Shown one piece after another: positions 8,222-17,447 of a stretch of 64,000 nucleotides of DNA (positions are counted from its first letter, which is position 1; each line of letters begins with the position of its first letter). The translations under genes were made by a program, and so were the position numbers. Source of the stretch: Microbacterium sp. W4I4. GTDB lineage: Bacteria > Actinomycetota > Actinomycetes > Actinomycetales > Microbacteriaceae. The notes below the pieces were generated by a model. That model was not told the origin of the DNA and made no database searches. It worked only from the letters and a program-made list of their open reading frames with translations. The DNA lies in assembly GCF_030816235.1 (NCBI RefSeq), contig NZ_JAUSXT010000001.1, positions 2,852,001-2,916,000 on the forward strand, written 5' to 3'.

Positions 8222-8974
8222 CTACTCGGACCGCAGGCGCAGCTGCGCCATGCCGCCGTCCACCTCGATGAACGTGCCGGTCGTCGACCCGGATGCGGGG
8301 GACACCAGGTACAGCACGGCGCCGGCGACCTCGTCGGGCGAGACCAGACGGCCGTGCGGCTGGCGGGCGTTGAGCGCGGCACGTTCGGCGGCAGGATCGG
8401 CCGCGGAGTCGAGCAGGCGGCCCACCCACGGGGTGTCGGCGGTGCCGGGGTTGACGGCGTTGACGCGGATGCCCTCGGGGAGGTGGTCGGCGGCCATCGC
8501 CCGGGTCAGCGCCGAGACGGCACCCTTCGACGCCGAGTACAGCGCGCGCTGCGGCAGGCCGGTCGTCGAGGCGATGGATGCCGTGTTGCACACCGCCGCC
8601 GACGGTGACTTCCGCAGCCACGGGAGGGCGGCCGAAGTCACGCGGGCGATGCCGGTGACGTTGATCGAGAGCACGCGGGCCCACTCGTCGTCGTCGTTCG
8701 CGGCGATGTCGCCCTGCGCGCCGATGCCGGCGTTGTTGATGACGATGTCGATGCGTCCGAACCTCTCGGCGACAGCGGCGACGGCGGCATCCACCGAGTC
8801 GCGGTCGGAGATGTCGGCCGTGAAGGCCGCGAAGGCGGCATCCGCTCCCGAGGTGTCGCGATCGAGCACGGCGATCTGCGCGCCCTCGGTGTGCAGGCGG
8901 CGGGCGATCGCCGCGCCGATCCCGGATGCTCCGCCGGTGACGATCGCGACGAGTCCGTCGACCTGCCCGCTCAC
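8222..8974 (-). CDS. SDR oxidoreductase, probable 2-keto-3-deoxy-L-fuconate dehydrogenase
   Basis: 250 residues, classical short-chain dehydrogenase. 'AIVTGGASGIGAAIARRL' binds NAD(P), 'VINNAGIGAQGD' follows near residue 80, the active site is 'YSASKGAV' near 145, and the C-terminus is 'GTFIEVDGGMAQL'. In the non-phosphorylating L-fucose pathway an SDR oxidises 2-keto-3-deoxy-L-fuconate to the 2,4-diketo acid, the substrate of the neighbouring FAH-family hydrolase. The GTG start at 8974 overlaps that gene's stop by four bases, which decides the start. The assignment rests mainly on context. Confidence 0.8.
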   Translation of the reverse strand: MSGQVDGLVAIVTGGASGIGAAIARRLHTEGAQIAVLDRDTSGADAAFAAFTADISDRDSVDAAVAAVAERFGRIDIVINNAGIGAQGDIAANDDDEWARVLSINVTGIARVTSAALPWLRKSPSAAVCNTASIASTTGLPQRALYSASKGAVSALTRAMAADHLPEGIRVNAVNPGTADTPWVGRLLDSAADPAAERAALNARQPHGRLVSPDEVAGAVLYLVSPASGSTTGTFIEVDGGMAQLRLRSE

Positions 8975-9831
8975 CTGCTCGCCTCCCACGCGACGAACTC
9001 CTGGCGCTGACGGCCGAGGCCGTCGATCTCGATCTCGACCACATCGCCGGGCTTCAGGTACGGGTACTTGCCCGAGAGCGCCACGCCCTGCGGCGTGCCG
9101 GTGAGGATCAGGTCGCCCGGCTCGAGCGTGACGTACTGCGACAGGTGGTGCACGATCGTGCGCACGTCGAAGATCAGGTCGCCGGTGTTCGAGTCCTGAC
9201 GCGGCTCGCCGTTGACGAAGCTGCGCAGGTTGAGGTTCGTGGAATCGACCTCGGATGCCGGCACCAGCCAGGGGCCGGTGGGGTTGAAGCCCGCCGCGAT
9301 CTTGCCCTTGGACCACTGACCGCCCGACACCTCGAGCTGGAAGGTGCGCTCGGAGACGTCGTTGGCGAGCACGTAGCCCGCGATGTGCGCATCCGCCTGC
9401 TCCGGCGAATCCAGGTACGCGGTGCGCGTGCCGATGACGACGCCGAGCTCGACCTCCCAGTCGGTCTTCTCGCTGCCGCGCGGGATGGTGACGGCGTCGT
9501 TCGGACCGACGACGGTGTTCGGAGTCTTCAGGAACAGGATCGGGATGGTCGGCGGCTCGGAGCCGGACTCCGCAGCGTGTGCGGCGTAGTTCATGCCGAT
9601 GCAGATCACGGCGCTCGGGCGCGCGATCGGGGCGCCGATGCGCAGCGAGTCGGCATCCGCGAGCTCGGACAGCTCGCCGGCATCGAGTGCGGCCCGCGTG
9701 CGCCCGACAGGATCGGCGGCGAGGAAATCGCCGTTCACGTCGGATGTCACAGGGCGCAGGTCGAAGGTGCGGCCGTCATCGATGACGACGGGGATCTCGC
9801 TTCCGGTCTCGCCGAGTCGCGCGAACTTCAT
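8971..9831 (-). CDS. fumarylacetoacetate hydrolase family, probable 2,4-diketo-3-deoxy-L-fuconate hydrolase
   Basis: 286 residues. The catalytic FAH domain occupies about 70-286: 'AVICIGMNYAAHAAES' near 72, 'PILFLKTPNTVVGPNDAV' near 98, the metal-binding 'DWEVELGVVIG' near 122, and 'GDLILTGTPQGVALS' near 250. Family members cleave C-C bonds in diketo acids. The expected products from the fucose intermediate are pyruvate and L-lactate. It is cotranscribed leftward with the SDR (4-bp overlap) and divergent from the fuconate dehydratase gene across a 132-bp control region. Confidence 0.85.
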   Translation of the reverse strand: MKFARLGETGSEIPVVIDDGRTFDLRPVTSDVNGDFLAADPVGRTRAALDAGELSELADADSLRIGAPIARPSAVICIGMNYAAHAAESGSEPPTIPILFLKTPNTVVGPNDAVTIPRGSEKTDWEVELGVVIGTRTAYLDSPEQADAHIAGYVLANDVSERTFQLEVSGGQWSKGKIAAGFNPTGPWLVPASEVDSTNLNLRSFVNGEPRQDSNTGDLIFDVRTIVHHLSQYVTLEPGDLILTGTPQGVALSGKYPYLKPGDVVEIEIDGLGRQRQEFVAWEASR

Positions 9832-9889
9832 AGTTCTCCTTCTGGTCTTCGAGATGCGTGAGAAACGGATGCCGATACGACTGCCGTCG

Positions 9890-9919
9890 TTGACAGTATA
9901 GACATCCGATGTTTACACT
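9890..9919 (+). promoter_or_regulatory. promoter and ACATCCGATGT palindrome between divergent fucose genes
   Basis: Rightward: TTGACA (9890-9895) and TACACT (9914-9919), 18 bp apart. Leftward: a TATACT box overlaps the same stretch on the other strand. The perfect 11-bp palindrome ACATCCGATGT (9902-9912) sits inside both promoters, the right place for a repressor controlling both fucose operons. Confidence 0.6.
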
Positions 9920-9963
9920 TCCAAGTGCCTGCCAGGAGTTTCCTGCGCACCCGAAGGAGCACC

Positions 9964-11259
9964 GTGAGTCGTATCGTCGCGCTGGACACCAGCGACATCC
10001 GCTTTCCCACGTCTCTGAGCCTGGACGGCTCGGATGCGATGAACCCCGACCCCGACTACTCCGCTGCCTACGTGATCGTGCGCACCGATGCGGAGGACGC
10101 CATCGCCGGGCACTCCTTCGTGTTCACGATCGGTCGCGGCAACGACGTGCAGGTCGCCGCGATCGACGCGCTCGCCGACCACCTGGTGGGGCGCGAGATC
10201 GAACCGCTCCTGGCTGACATGGGCACCACCTTCCGCGACATCATCGGCGACTCGCAGCTGCGCTGGCTCGGCCCGGAGAAGGGCGTCATGCACATGGCCA
10301 TCGGCGCCGTGATCAACGCGCTGTGGGACATCAAGGCCAAGCGTGCCGGCCTGCCGCTGTGGCAGCTGCTGGCGCGGATGACGCCCGAGGAGATCGTCGA
10401 CCTCGTCGACTTCCGCTACCTCACCAACGCGCTCACCCGCGAGGATGCGCTGGAGATCCTCCGCGCCGCCGTCCCCGGGCGCGAGGAGCGCGAGCAGCAG
10501 CTGCTCGCCACAGGGTACGCCGGCTACACCACCAGCCCCGGCTGGCTGGGCTACTCCGACGAGAAGCTCGAGCGGCTGGCCCGCGAGGCCATGGCCGACG
10601 GCTTCACCCAGATCAAGCTGAAGGTCGGCGCCGACCTTCAGGACGACATCCGCCGCTTCCGCAAGGCGCGCGAGGTCTGCGGACCGGACTTCCCCATCGC
10701 GATCGACGCGAACCAGCGCTGGGAGGTGTCCGAGGCCATCGAGTGGGTGAACGCCCTCGCCGAGTTCCACCCCGCGTGGGTCGAGGAGCCCACCAGCCCC
10801 GACGACGTTCTCGGTCACGCCGAGATCGCCCGTGGCATCGCTCCGATCCGCGTCGCCACCGGTGAGCACGCGCAGAACCGGATGATCTTCAAGCAGCTGC
10901 TGCAGGCGCGGGCCATCGAGGTCATGCAGATCGACGCCGTGCGCGTCGCCGGCGTCAACGAGAACATCGCCAACCTGCTGCTGGCCGCCAAGTTCGGGGT
11001 GCCGGTCTGCCCGCACGCGGGCGGCGTCGGGCTGTGCGAGGCCGTGCAGCACCTGTCGATGTTCGACTTCGTCGCCGTCAGCGCCTCGCGCGAGGGCCGG
11101 CTCATCGAGTACGTCGACCACCTGCACGAGCACTTCGTGGTCCCCACCGACATCCGGGGCGGGTCGTACATGGCTCCGACCACGCCCGGCACCAGCATGG
11201 AGATGAAGGCCGAGAGCATCGCGAAGTACACCTGGACGGGGCAGCATGTCATCGACTGA
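9964..11259 (+). CDS. L-fuconate dehydratase (enolase superfamily)
   Basis: 431 residues, normal for FucD-type dehydratases. Enolase-superfamily landmarks are present: '[15 protein letters not shown]' with the KxK base near residue 220, metal ligands in '[12 protein letters not shown]' and '[11 protein letters not shown]', '[13 protein letters not shown]' (third ligand) near 300, and '[13 protein letters not shown]' with the catalytic His near 350. It dehydrates L-fuconate to 2-keto-3-deoxy-L-fuconate. The GTG at 9964 follows AAGGAG at six bases; an upstream ATG at 9925 lacks such a site. The aldo/keto reductase gene starts 14 bp before its stop. Confidence 0.88.
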   Translation: MSRIVALDTSDIRFPTSLSLDGSDAMNPDPDYSAAYVIVRTDAEDAIAGHSFVFTIGRGNDVQVAAIDALADHLVGREIEPLLADMGTTFRDIIGDSQLRWLGPEKGVMHMAIGAVINALWDIKAKRAGLPLWQLLARMTPEEIVDLVDFRYLTNALTREDALEILRAAVPGREEREQQLLATGYAGYTTSPGWLGYSDEKLERLAREAMADGFTQIKLKVGADLQDDIRRFRKAREVCGPDFPIAIDANQRWEVSEAIEWVNALAEFHPAWVEEPTSPDDVLGHAEIARGIAPIRVATGEHAQNRMIFKQLLQARAIEVMQIDAVRVAGVNENIANLLLAAKFGVPVCPHAGGVGLCEAVQHLSMFDFVAVSASREGRLIEYVDHLHEHFVVPTDIRGGSYMAPTTPGTSMEMKAESIAKYTWTGQHVID

Positions 11260-12211
11260 GCTCACCTTGCCGACTCTCGGTTACGGCGCGGCCAACGTCG
11301 GCAATCTGTTCCGCGCGTTGAGCGACGACGAGGCGTGGGCCGTGCTCGAGGCGGCCTGGGACTCCGGCATCCGGTACTTCGACACCGCACCGCACTACGG
11401 CCTCGGGCTGTCGGAGCGGCGTCTCGGCGCCTTCCTGCAGACCAAGCCGCGCGACGAGTTCTTCCTCTCGACCAAGGCTGGTCGCCTGCTGCGCCCGAAC
11501 CCCGAGCACCAGGTGGGCGGTCTCGACACCGACAACGACTTCTTCGTGCCGGACGACCTGCGCCGCGAATGGGACTTCACCGAGGCCGGCATCCGCACCG
11601 GCATCGCCGAATCGCTGGAGCGGCTCGGGCTCGATCGGATCGACCTGCTCTACCTGCACGACCCGGAGCGCAACGACCTGGACCTCGCGATCGCCGAGGC
11701 GTTCCCGGCGATGCAGGCCGTGCGCGAGGCGGGTGTGGTCGGTGCGATCGGCGTCGGTTCGATGGTGTCGGATGCGCTGACCCGGTCGGTCCGGGAGGCA
11801 GACCTCGACCTGATCATGGTCGCCGGTCGCTACACGCTGCTCGAGCAGCCCGCGGCGGCCGATGTGCTGCCTGCGTGCGCCGAGCGCGGCACCGGTGTCG
11901 TGGCGGCATCCGTCTTCAACTCCGGACTGCTCGCGCAGACGGAGCCGAAGCGCGACGGCCGCTACGAGTACGGGCAGCTGCCCGATGAGCTGTGGGACCG
12001 GCTGGTGCGCATCGCTGCGGTCTGCGAGGACCACGGCGTGCCGCTGCCGGCGGCGGCGATCCAGTTCCCGCTGCAGTCGTCGGTGGTCCGCTCCGTGGTG
12101 GTCGGCGGCAGCCGCCCCGCCCAGCTGACGCAGAACGCCGAGTACGCGGCGCTCGAGATCCCCGCCGACCTGTGGCGGAACCTGGCCGAGGAAGGACTGA
12201 CGGATGCTTGA
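11246..12211 (+). CDS. aldo/keto reductase, probable L-fucose dehydrogenase
   Basis: 321 residues of the AKR superfamily. Catalytic tetrad positions appear in '[20 protein letters not shown]' (Asp, Tyr), '[10 protein letters not shown]' (Lys) and 'LLYLHDPE' (His). '[13 protein letters not shown]' near the C-terminus binds the cofactor phosphate. The closest known group by pattern is the D-threo-aldose/L-fucose 1-dehydrogenases that make L-fucono-lactone. It sits between fuconate dehydratase (14-bp overlap) and the fucU-like gene (8-bp overlap), so translational coupling along the operon is likely. Confidence 0.83.
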   Translation: MSSTELTLPTLGYGAANVGNLFRALSDDEAWAVLEAAWDSGIRYFDTAPHYGLGLSERRLGAFLQTKPRDEFFLSTKAGRLLRPNPEHQVGGLDTDNDFFVPDDLRREWDFTEAGIRTGIAESLERLGLDRIDLLYLHDPERNDLDLAIAEAFPAMQAVREAGVVGAIGVGSMVSDALTRSVREADLDLIMVAGRYTLLEQPAAADVLPACAERGTGVVAASVFNSGLLAQTEPKRDGRYEYGQLPDELWDRLVRIAAVCEDHGVPLPAAAIQFPLQSSVVRSVVVGGSRPAQLTQNAEYAALEIPADLWRNLAEEGLTDA

Positions 12212-12623
12212 GGGGATCAACCCGCTGCTGACCGGTGAGCTGCTGCTGCACCTGGACCGGATGGGCCACTCGGACTCGGTCGTCGTCGCCGACGCGCACT
12301 TCCCGGCCTGGGCGCTGGGGCGGAACGTCGTCGATCTTCCCGGTACGACCACCCCGGAGGTGGTCGCCGCGATCCGCTCGGTGCTGCCGCTGGACGATGC
12401 GCCCGGCATCGACCTGATGGAGTCGGCGGATGCCACGGTGCTGGACGTGCAGCGCGAGCTGATGGCCGCCGCCGGAACCGCCGTGGAGACCACCCGCTTC
12501 GTGGAGCGCTTCGCCTACTACGACGTCGCGAAGGGCGCGTACCTGATGGTGCGCACCGGCGAGACACGCAAGTACGGCAACGCACTGCTGCGCAAGGGCG
12601 TGGTCGGGCACCCGTCGGCCTGA
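12204..12623 (+). CDS. fucU: L-fucose mutarotase (FucU/RbsD family)
   Basis: 139 residues. It opens '[20 protein letters not shown]' then 'GHSDSVVVADAHFPAWALG', the FucU-specific form of the fold, and ends 'TRKYGNALLRKGVVG'. FucU interconverts alpha and beta anomers of L-fucose. It ends the fucose operon downstream of the aldo/keto reductase (8-bp overlap), and a GAAGGA ribosome site precedes the ATG. The downstream gene is convergent (lacI, stop at 12663). It differs in length and N-terminus from the RbsD at 2734, so the two are not duplicates serving one pathway. Confidence 0.9.
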   Translation: MLEGINPLLTGELLLHLDRMGHSDSVVVADAHFPAWALGRNVVDLPGTTTPEVVAAIRSVLPLDDAPGIDLMESADATVLDVQRELMAAAGTAVETTRFVERFAYYDVAKGAYLMVRTGETRKYGNALLRKGVVGHPSA

Positions 12624-12662
12624 GCGTCCTGCGTCTGAGAATCGGCGGCGGCGGCGCCTCGC

Positions 12663-13661
12663 TCAGCCCGTCGTCGACGCGCGGACGACCAGCTCGGCGG
12701 CGAACGGCGCGACAGTCGGGATCGGCTCCGCCGGGGCGTCGAGCAACTGCAGCAGGGCGGATGCCGCGGCGCGTCCGATCTCGTACCCGGGCTGGCGGAT
12801 CGTCGTGAGAGGCACCAGGGCCTGTCGGGCCTGGTCGACATCATCGAAGCCGACGATAGCGATGTCATCCGGCACCGCGACGCCCTCGCGCAGCAGAGCC
12901 GTCTGCGCGCCGATGGCCAGCATGTCGTTGGCGGCGAACAGCGCATCGGGGCGCGCGTGCTCCGGACGCTCGAGGATGCGGTTCGCGGCGTCGAGGCCGG
13001 CCTGGATCGTGAGGCCCTCAGTCGTGATCACTTCGATCGATGCGCTGTGGCTCGCCGCCTCCTCGAGGCCGGCGAGACGATCGGCCGATTGGCTCACGGT
13101 TCGCGGGTCGCCGAGGAACGCGATCCTCCGGCGTCCGATCTCCACCAGATGCCGCCCCGCGAGTCGTCCGCCTCCGCGATCGTCGAAAGGAACGCAGCCG
13201 ACGAGCGGCGAGGGGCGGTCGGCACCGATGACGACAGAGCGGATGCCTCGGCGGGCGAGCCCCTCCAGCTGCGGATGCACATCCCCGAGCGGGTAGATGA
13301 TGACACCCTGGGCGCGGTGCGCCTCGAACATCTCGATGTTGCGCTGCTCCTGCGCGAGATCGCGCCCGCTGTTGCTGAAGAACAGCGACCACCCGCCCGC
13401 TCGCGTGACGTCCTCGACGCCGCGGGAGAGCTCGTTGAAGTACGGCAGCCAGGCATCCAGGAGGATGAGGGCGATCGTCCGTCCCGCGCCCGCCCGCAGC
13501 TGGCGTGCGGACTCGTTGGGCACGTATCCCAGCTCGGTCACCGCCGCGCCCACCCGCTGCCGGGTGCTCTCGCTGAGCAGGTGCGGGTGGTTGAGGTAGT
13601 TCGAGACGGTGGAAGCCGAGACGCCGGCGTTTGCGGCGACGTCCTTGACGCTGGCGGGCAT
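12663..13661 (-). CDS. LacI-family transcriptional regulator
   Basis: 332 residues. The N-terminal LacI helix-turn-helix reads 'VKDVAANAGVSASTVSNYLN' with hinge 'PNESARQLRAGAGRTIALIL'. A periplasmic-binding-like sugar domain follows, with 'GVIIYPLGDVHPQLEGL' and 'DALFAANDMLAIGAQTALL'. It is divergent from the tagatose-epimerase-like gene; the 116-bp gap holds two inverted copies of GRCACGTTGCAA, which have the central CG expected of LacI operators. I infer that it represses that gene and possibly itself. Its stop is convergent with fucU. Confidence 0.88.
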   Translation of the reverse strand: MPASVKDVAANAGVSASTVSNYLNHPHLLSESTRQRVGAAVTELGYVPNESARQLRAGAGRTIALILLDAWLPYFNELSRGVEDVTRAGGWSLFFSNSGRDLAQEQRNIEMFEAHRAQGVIIYPLGDVHPQLEGLARRGIRSVVIGADRPSPLVGCVPFDDRGGGRLAGRHLVEIGRRRIAFLGDPRTVSQSADRLAGLEEAASHSASIEVITTEGLTIQAGLDAANRILERPEHARPDALFAANDMLAIGAQTALLREGVAVPDDIAIVGFDDVDQARQALVPLTTIRQPGYEIGRAAASALLQLLDAPAEPIPTVAPFAAELVVRASTTG

Positions 13662-13700
13662 CGGTCCTCCTCGGTGGTCCCGGACTCACACTAGTCGCAG

Positions 13701-13756
13701 TTGACACGTTGCAAACGGTCGGGGTACGGTCGATCCCGCACGAATTGCAACGTGCC
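13701..13756. promoter_or_regulatory. paired LacI-type operators and promoter for the epimerase-like gene
   Basis: GACACGTTGCAA (13703-13714) and TTGCAACGTGCC (13745-13756) match 11 of 12 bases when the second is inverted, 42 bp start to start (about four helical turns). TTGACA at 13701-13706 overlaps the first site and could be the -35 box, with TACGGT at 13725-13730 as -10. The second site lies just before the ribosome site of the gene at 13778. Confidence 0.6.
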
Positions 13757-13777
13757 AATCGTCGCGAAGGAGCCGCA

Positions 13778-14647
13778 ATGAACATCGGATGCCATGGACT
13801 GGTCTGGACGGGGAAGTTCGATGCAGCCGGCATCCGCCTGGCCGTCGAGAAGACGGCGCAGGCCGGATTCGACCTCATCGAGTTCCCGCTGATGGACCCG
13901 TTCTCCTTCGATGTGGAGGCGGCGAAGGACGCGCTGGCCGAGCACGGCCTCGACGTCAGCGCATCGCTCGGTCTTTCGGACGGCACGGACATCACCAGCT
14001 CGGATCCCGCCGTCGTGGCTGCCGGTGAGGCGCTGCTGATCCGTGCGGTCGATGTGCTCGCCGACCTCGGCGGAAAGCACTTCTGCGGAGTCATCTACTC
14101 CGCGATGCGGAAGTACATGATGCCGGTCACGACGGAGGGGCTGGCGAGCAGTCGTGCGGTGATCGGGCGGGTTGCCGATCACGCGGCCTCCCGCGGAGTG
14201 AACGTCTCGCTCGAAGTGGTCAACCGCTACGAGACGAATGTGCTCAACACCGCTCGCCAGGCCATCGCGTACCTCGCCGAGGTCGACCGCCCGAACCTCG
14301 GCATCCACCTCGACACGTACCACATGAACATCGAGGAGTCGGATATGGCGGCTCCTGTGCTGGACGCGGCTCCGCAGCTGCGCTACGTGCACATCGGCGA
14401 GAGTCACCGCGGTTACCTCGGCACCGGCACCGTCGACTTCGACGGCTTCTTCAAAGCGCTCGGGCGCATCGGCTACGACGGGCCCGTCGTTTTCGAGTCG
14501 TTCTCGTCGGCGGTGGTCGCCGAGGACCTCAGCCGGATGCTGGGGATCTGGCGCAACCTGTGGAACGACAGCGACGAGCTCGGCTCGCACGCGAACCGAT
14601 TCATCCGCGACAAGCTCGTCGCGATCGATTCGATCCGCCTGCACTGA
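13778..14647 (+). CDS. sugar isomerase/epimerase of the D-tagatose 3-epimerase type
   Basis: 289 residues, AP-endonuclease-2 TIM barrel. It opens 'MNIGCHGLVWTGKFD'. Metal and catalytic residues are seen in 'VNVSLEVVNRYETNVLNT' (Glu near residue 150), 'NLGIHLDTYHMNIEE' (Asp, His), 'LRYVHIGESHRGYLGTG' (His, Glu, Arg) and 'GPVVFESFSS' (Glu near 245), the set used by tagatose and psicose 3-epimerases. Substrate could be a free ketose such as D-tagatose, D-psicose or L-ribulose. Start ATG 13778 follows GAAGGAG. It is controlled by the divergent LacI regulator; the CUT2 transporter follows after 166 bp. Confidence 0.85.
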   Translation: MNIGCHGLVWTGKFDAAGIRLAVEKTAQAGFDLIEFPLMDPFSFDVEAAKDALAEHGLDVSASLGLSDGTDITSSDPAVVAAGEALLIRAVDVLADLGGKHFCGVIYSAMRKYMMPVTTEGLASSRAVIGRVADHAASRGVNVSLEVVNRYETNVLNTARQAIAYLAEVDRPNLGIHLDTYHMNIEESDMAAPVLDAAPQLRYVHIGESHRGYLGTGTVDFDGFFKALGRIGYDGPVVFESFSSAVVAEDLSRMLGIWRNLWNDSDELGSHANRFIRDKLVAIDSIRLH

Positions 14648-14672
14648 TGTCACGGGCCGGTTGTGACGAAGA

Positions 14673-14682
14673 TGTTATTACA
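14673..14682. promoter_or_regulatory. candidate GntR operator (TGTTATTACA) before the CUT2 transporter
   Basis: TGTTATTACA, followed by AG as in the 23130 copy, lies 131 bp before the ATP-binding gene. It matches the TGT-N4-ACA words at 4152, 4179, 23130 and 23146. The rest of the 166-bp leader also holds a direct TTAGATACA repeat around 14705-14723, of unknown meaning. Confidence 0.5.
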
Positions 14683-14813
14683 AGTCTGGCAATCGAGGCC
14701 GGCCTTAGATACATTTAGATACAACTTGCGCATCGCCATCCGGTCGCGCAGTATTGACCCGATGTTTAAACGGGATTCCAGGGAATCCGAGGCCTCCGAG
14801 GGAGTAGGTGGGT

Positions 14814-16316
14814 ATGAGTGATCCGATCCTCAAGGTCGAGGGAATCAGTAAAGGGTTCCCCGGCGTGCAGGCTCTGCAGGACGTGAACCTCGAGGTTCGG
14901 GAGGGCGAAGTGCTCGTCCTCGTGGGCGAGAACGGCGCCGGCAAGTCGACGCTGATGAAGATCCTCTCCGGCATCTACACCCGCGACGCGGGCGAGATCC
15001 TCTTCGAGGGCGAGCCGATCGAGCTGACCGGTCCGCTGCAGGCGCAGCAGCTGGGCATCACGATCATCCACCAGGAGCTGAACATGATGCCCGACCTCAC
15101 GGTCGCGCAGAACATGTACATCGGGCGTGAGCCCAAGCGGGGCCCCTTCGTGTCGGAGCGGGCGCTGAATCGACAGGCTGCCGAACTTCTCGCCCGGCTC
15201 GACATCCACCTCGACCCGCGGCAGAACGTCGGCGAGCTGACCGTCGCCGAGCAGCAGATGGTGGAGATCGCCAAGGCGCTCTCGTTCAACGCCAAGGTGC
15301 TCATCATGGATGAGCCGACCTCCGCGCTCACCGAGACCGAGGTCGAGACTCTCTTCGTCCTCATCGAGCAGCTGAAGGCGTCCGGCACCGGCATCGTCTA
15401 CATCTCGCACCGCATGGACGAGCTCAAGCGGCTCGCCGACCGCGTCAGCGTGCTCCGCGACGGGCAGTACATCGGATCTCTGGAGAAGGACGAGATCAGC
15501 ATCCCGACCGTCATCGAGATGATGGTCGGCCGCGTGATCGACGAGGGAGCCCGCCCCGAACCTCGTGACTTCAGCGAACAGCCCGTCGTGCTCGAGGTGC
15601 AGGGGCTGTCGACGAAGGCGCTGCTGAAGGACGTCTCATTCCAGCTGCGCAAGGGGGAGATCCTCGGCTTCGCCGGGCTCATGGGCGCCGGACGCACCGA
15701 GACGGCGCGCGCCCTGATCGGCGCCGACCCCAGGGATGGCGGAACCATCCTCGTCGACGGACGACAGCAGCGCATCCGTCAGCCCGAGGATGCCGTCAAG
15801 CGCGGCATCGGCTACCTGTCGGAGGACCGCAAGCTGCTGGGCCTCATGCTCGAGCAGGATGTCACCTTCAACACGGTGCTCGCCTCACTCGACTCCTACG
15901 CCAACTCGATCGGCTGGATGGGCGATCGCACCGCGAAGGGCAGGACCAAGGACTATGTGCAGCAGCTGCGCATCAAGACCCCCTCGGTCAACCAGCTCGT
16001 CAAGCTGCTGTCCGGCGGAAACCAGCAGAAGGTCGTCATCGCCCGCTGGCTGATGCGCGATTGCGACATCCTCATCTTCGACGAGCCGACCCGCGGCATC
16101 GACATCGGAGCGAAAGAGGAGATCTACCGGCTCATGCAGCAGCTCGCCGATGCCGGCAAGTCCATCATCGTCATCTCGTCCGAGCTGCCTGAGCTGCTCC
16201 GCATCGCGAACCGCATCACGGTGTTCGCGAACGGCGAGGTCATGGGCGAACTCACCAACGAACAAGCCACACAGGAGAAGATCATGCACCTCGCAGCACA
16301 CGGAGAGGACAACTGA
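14814..16316 (+). CDS. CUT2 sugar ABC transporter, ATP-binding protein (RbsA/MglA-like)
   Basis: 500 residues with two nucleotide-binding domains. The first has Walker A 'VGENGAGKSTL' near residue 38, signature 'LTVAEQQMVEIAKAL' and Walker B 'VLIMDEPTSAL'. The second has a degenerate Walker A region 'GFAGLMGAGRTETARALIGA', signature 'LSGGNQQKVVIARWL' and Walker B 'ILIFDEPTRGIDIGAKEEIY', as normal in the CUT2 class. It energises uptake of a monosaccharide. Start ATG 14814 has GGAG at nine bases. Its stop overlaps the permease start (TGATG). The TGTTATTACA site upstream links it to the GntR at 1961. Confidence 0.92.
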   Translation: MSDPILKVEGISKGFPGVQALQDVNLEVREGEVLVLVGENGAGKSTLMKILSGIYTRDAGEILFEGEPIELTGPLQAQQLGITIIHQELNMMPDLTVAQNMYIGREPKRGPFVSERALNRQAAELLARLDIHLDPRQNVGELTVAEQQMVEIAKALSFNAKVLIMDEPTSALTETEVETLFVLIEQLKASGTGIVYISHRMDELKRLADRVSVLRDGQYIGSLEKDEISIPTVIEMMVGRVIDEGARPEPRDFSEQPVVLEVQGLSTKALLKDVSFQLRKGEILGFAGLMGAGRTETARALIGADPRDGGTILVDGRQQRIRQPEDAVKRGIGYLSEDRKLLGLMLEQDVTFNTVLASLDSYANSIGWMGDRTAKGRTKDYVQQLRIKTPSVNQLVKLLSGGNQQKVVIARWLMRDCDILIFDEPTRGIDIGAKEEIYRLMQQLADAGKSIIVISSELPELLRIANRITVFANGEVMGELTNEQATQEKIMHLAAHGEDN

Positions 16317-17359
16317 TGAGCGGTTCGACCACGACCGTCGTGCAGACGGCGGTGAACGAGGACACCCAGAAGGGGCGCCTGGGCGCAGCCCTGCGCAACT
16401 CGGTCCAGCAGTCCCTCGCCCTGGGCACGCTCGTCGTGCTGTTCGTGTTCTTCGCGATCTTCGGCTCGAACTTCACGTCGGCATCCAACATCGAGAACAT
16501 CCTGATGTCCACGGTGCTCGTGGGTGTGCTGGCGCTGGGTACGACCTTCGTCATCGTCACCGGCGGCATCGACCTGTCGCTCGGGTTCGGCATGACGCTG
16601 TGTTCGGTGATGATGGGCACCGCGGTCACCGGATGGGGCCTGCCGGTCTGGGCCGGCGTGCTCGCGGCCCTGGCCACCGGCGCACTCATCGGCCTGATCA
16701 ACGGGCTGAACATCACCTTCCTGCGCCTGCCCCCGTTCATCGCGACGCTGGCGATGATGATGATCGCGCAGGGCCTGGCGCTGGTGATCTCGCAGGTCAA
16801 GCCCATCACGTTCGCCCCTGACGTGCGCAAGCAGGTCACCGGCATCGTGCAGTTCGATCCGGTGGTGGCGGCATCCGACGGCTACTTCGCCAGCCTCCCC
16901 GCAGGCGTGCTGATCTTCATCGTGCTCGCCGTGGTCACATACCTGGTGCTGAACAAGACGATCCTCGGCCGGTACACCTTCGCCATCGGCTCGAACGAAG
17001 AGGCGACCCGCCTCTCCGGCGTGAATACCCGCCGTTGGACCATCTGGGTCTACGTCTTCGCCGGCGTGTTCATCGGCATCGCGGGCGTGCTGCTCACCGC
17101 GCGCCTGGGCTCGGCGCAGCCCACCGCCGGTGCGGGATACGAGCTGCAGGCCATCGCGGCCGTGATCATCGGCGGCACCTCGCTGCTGGGCGGTCGCGGA
17201 TCGATCGTCGGCACCGTGATCGGTGCGTTCATCATGAGCGTGCTGATCAACGGCCTGCGCAGCATGTCGATCCAGACGGAGTGGCAGTACATCCTCACCG
17301 GTGTCGTCATCCTGATCGCGGTGTTCTTCGACGCGCTGCGCAACCGCGGCAAGAGCTAG
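16316..17359 (+). CDS. CUT2 sugar ABC transporter, permease (RbsC-like)
   Basis: 347 residues with about eight to ten hydrophobic segments. Family landmarks are 'GTTFVIVTGGIDLSLGFGMT' near residue 80, 'GLINGLNITFLRLPPFIATL' near 130, 'AIGSNEEATRLSGVNTRRW' near 222 and 'GYELQAIAAVIIGGTSLLGG' near 275. It forms the membrane channel for the ATPase encoded just upstream (1-base overlap) and the binding protein encoded 88 bp downstream. The carried sugar is not readable from this protein. Confidence 0.92.
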   Translation: MSGSTTTVVQTAVNEDTQKGRLGAALRNSVQQSLALGTLVVLFVFFAIFGSNFTSASNIENILMSTVLVGVLALGTTFVIVTGGIDLSLGFGMTLCSVMMGTAVTGWGLPVWAGVLAALATGALIGLINGLNITFLRLPPFIATLAMMMIAQGLALVISQVKPITFAPDVRKQVTGIVQFDPVVAASDGYFASLPAGVLIFIVLAVVTYLVLNKTILGRYTFAIGSNEEATRLSGVNTRRWTIWVYVFAGVFIGIAGVLLTARLGSAQPTAGAGYELQAIAAVIIGGTSLLGGRGSIVGTVIGAFIMSVLINGLRSMSIQTEWQYILTGVVILIAVFFDALRNRGKS

Positions 17360-17447
17360 CACCGACGGCTCGGCATCCGCTCGAGCATCCGAACTTCCAA
17401 CTGAACACAGCAGACCCGAATCCCTACCCCGAACGATGGAGTTTCAC

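Noticed and set aside
9913..11265. A 450-codon minus-strand frame opposite the fuconate dehydratase
   Set aside because: Shadow of the enolase-family gene; no motif of its own.
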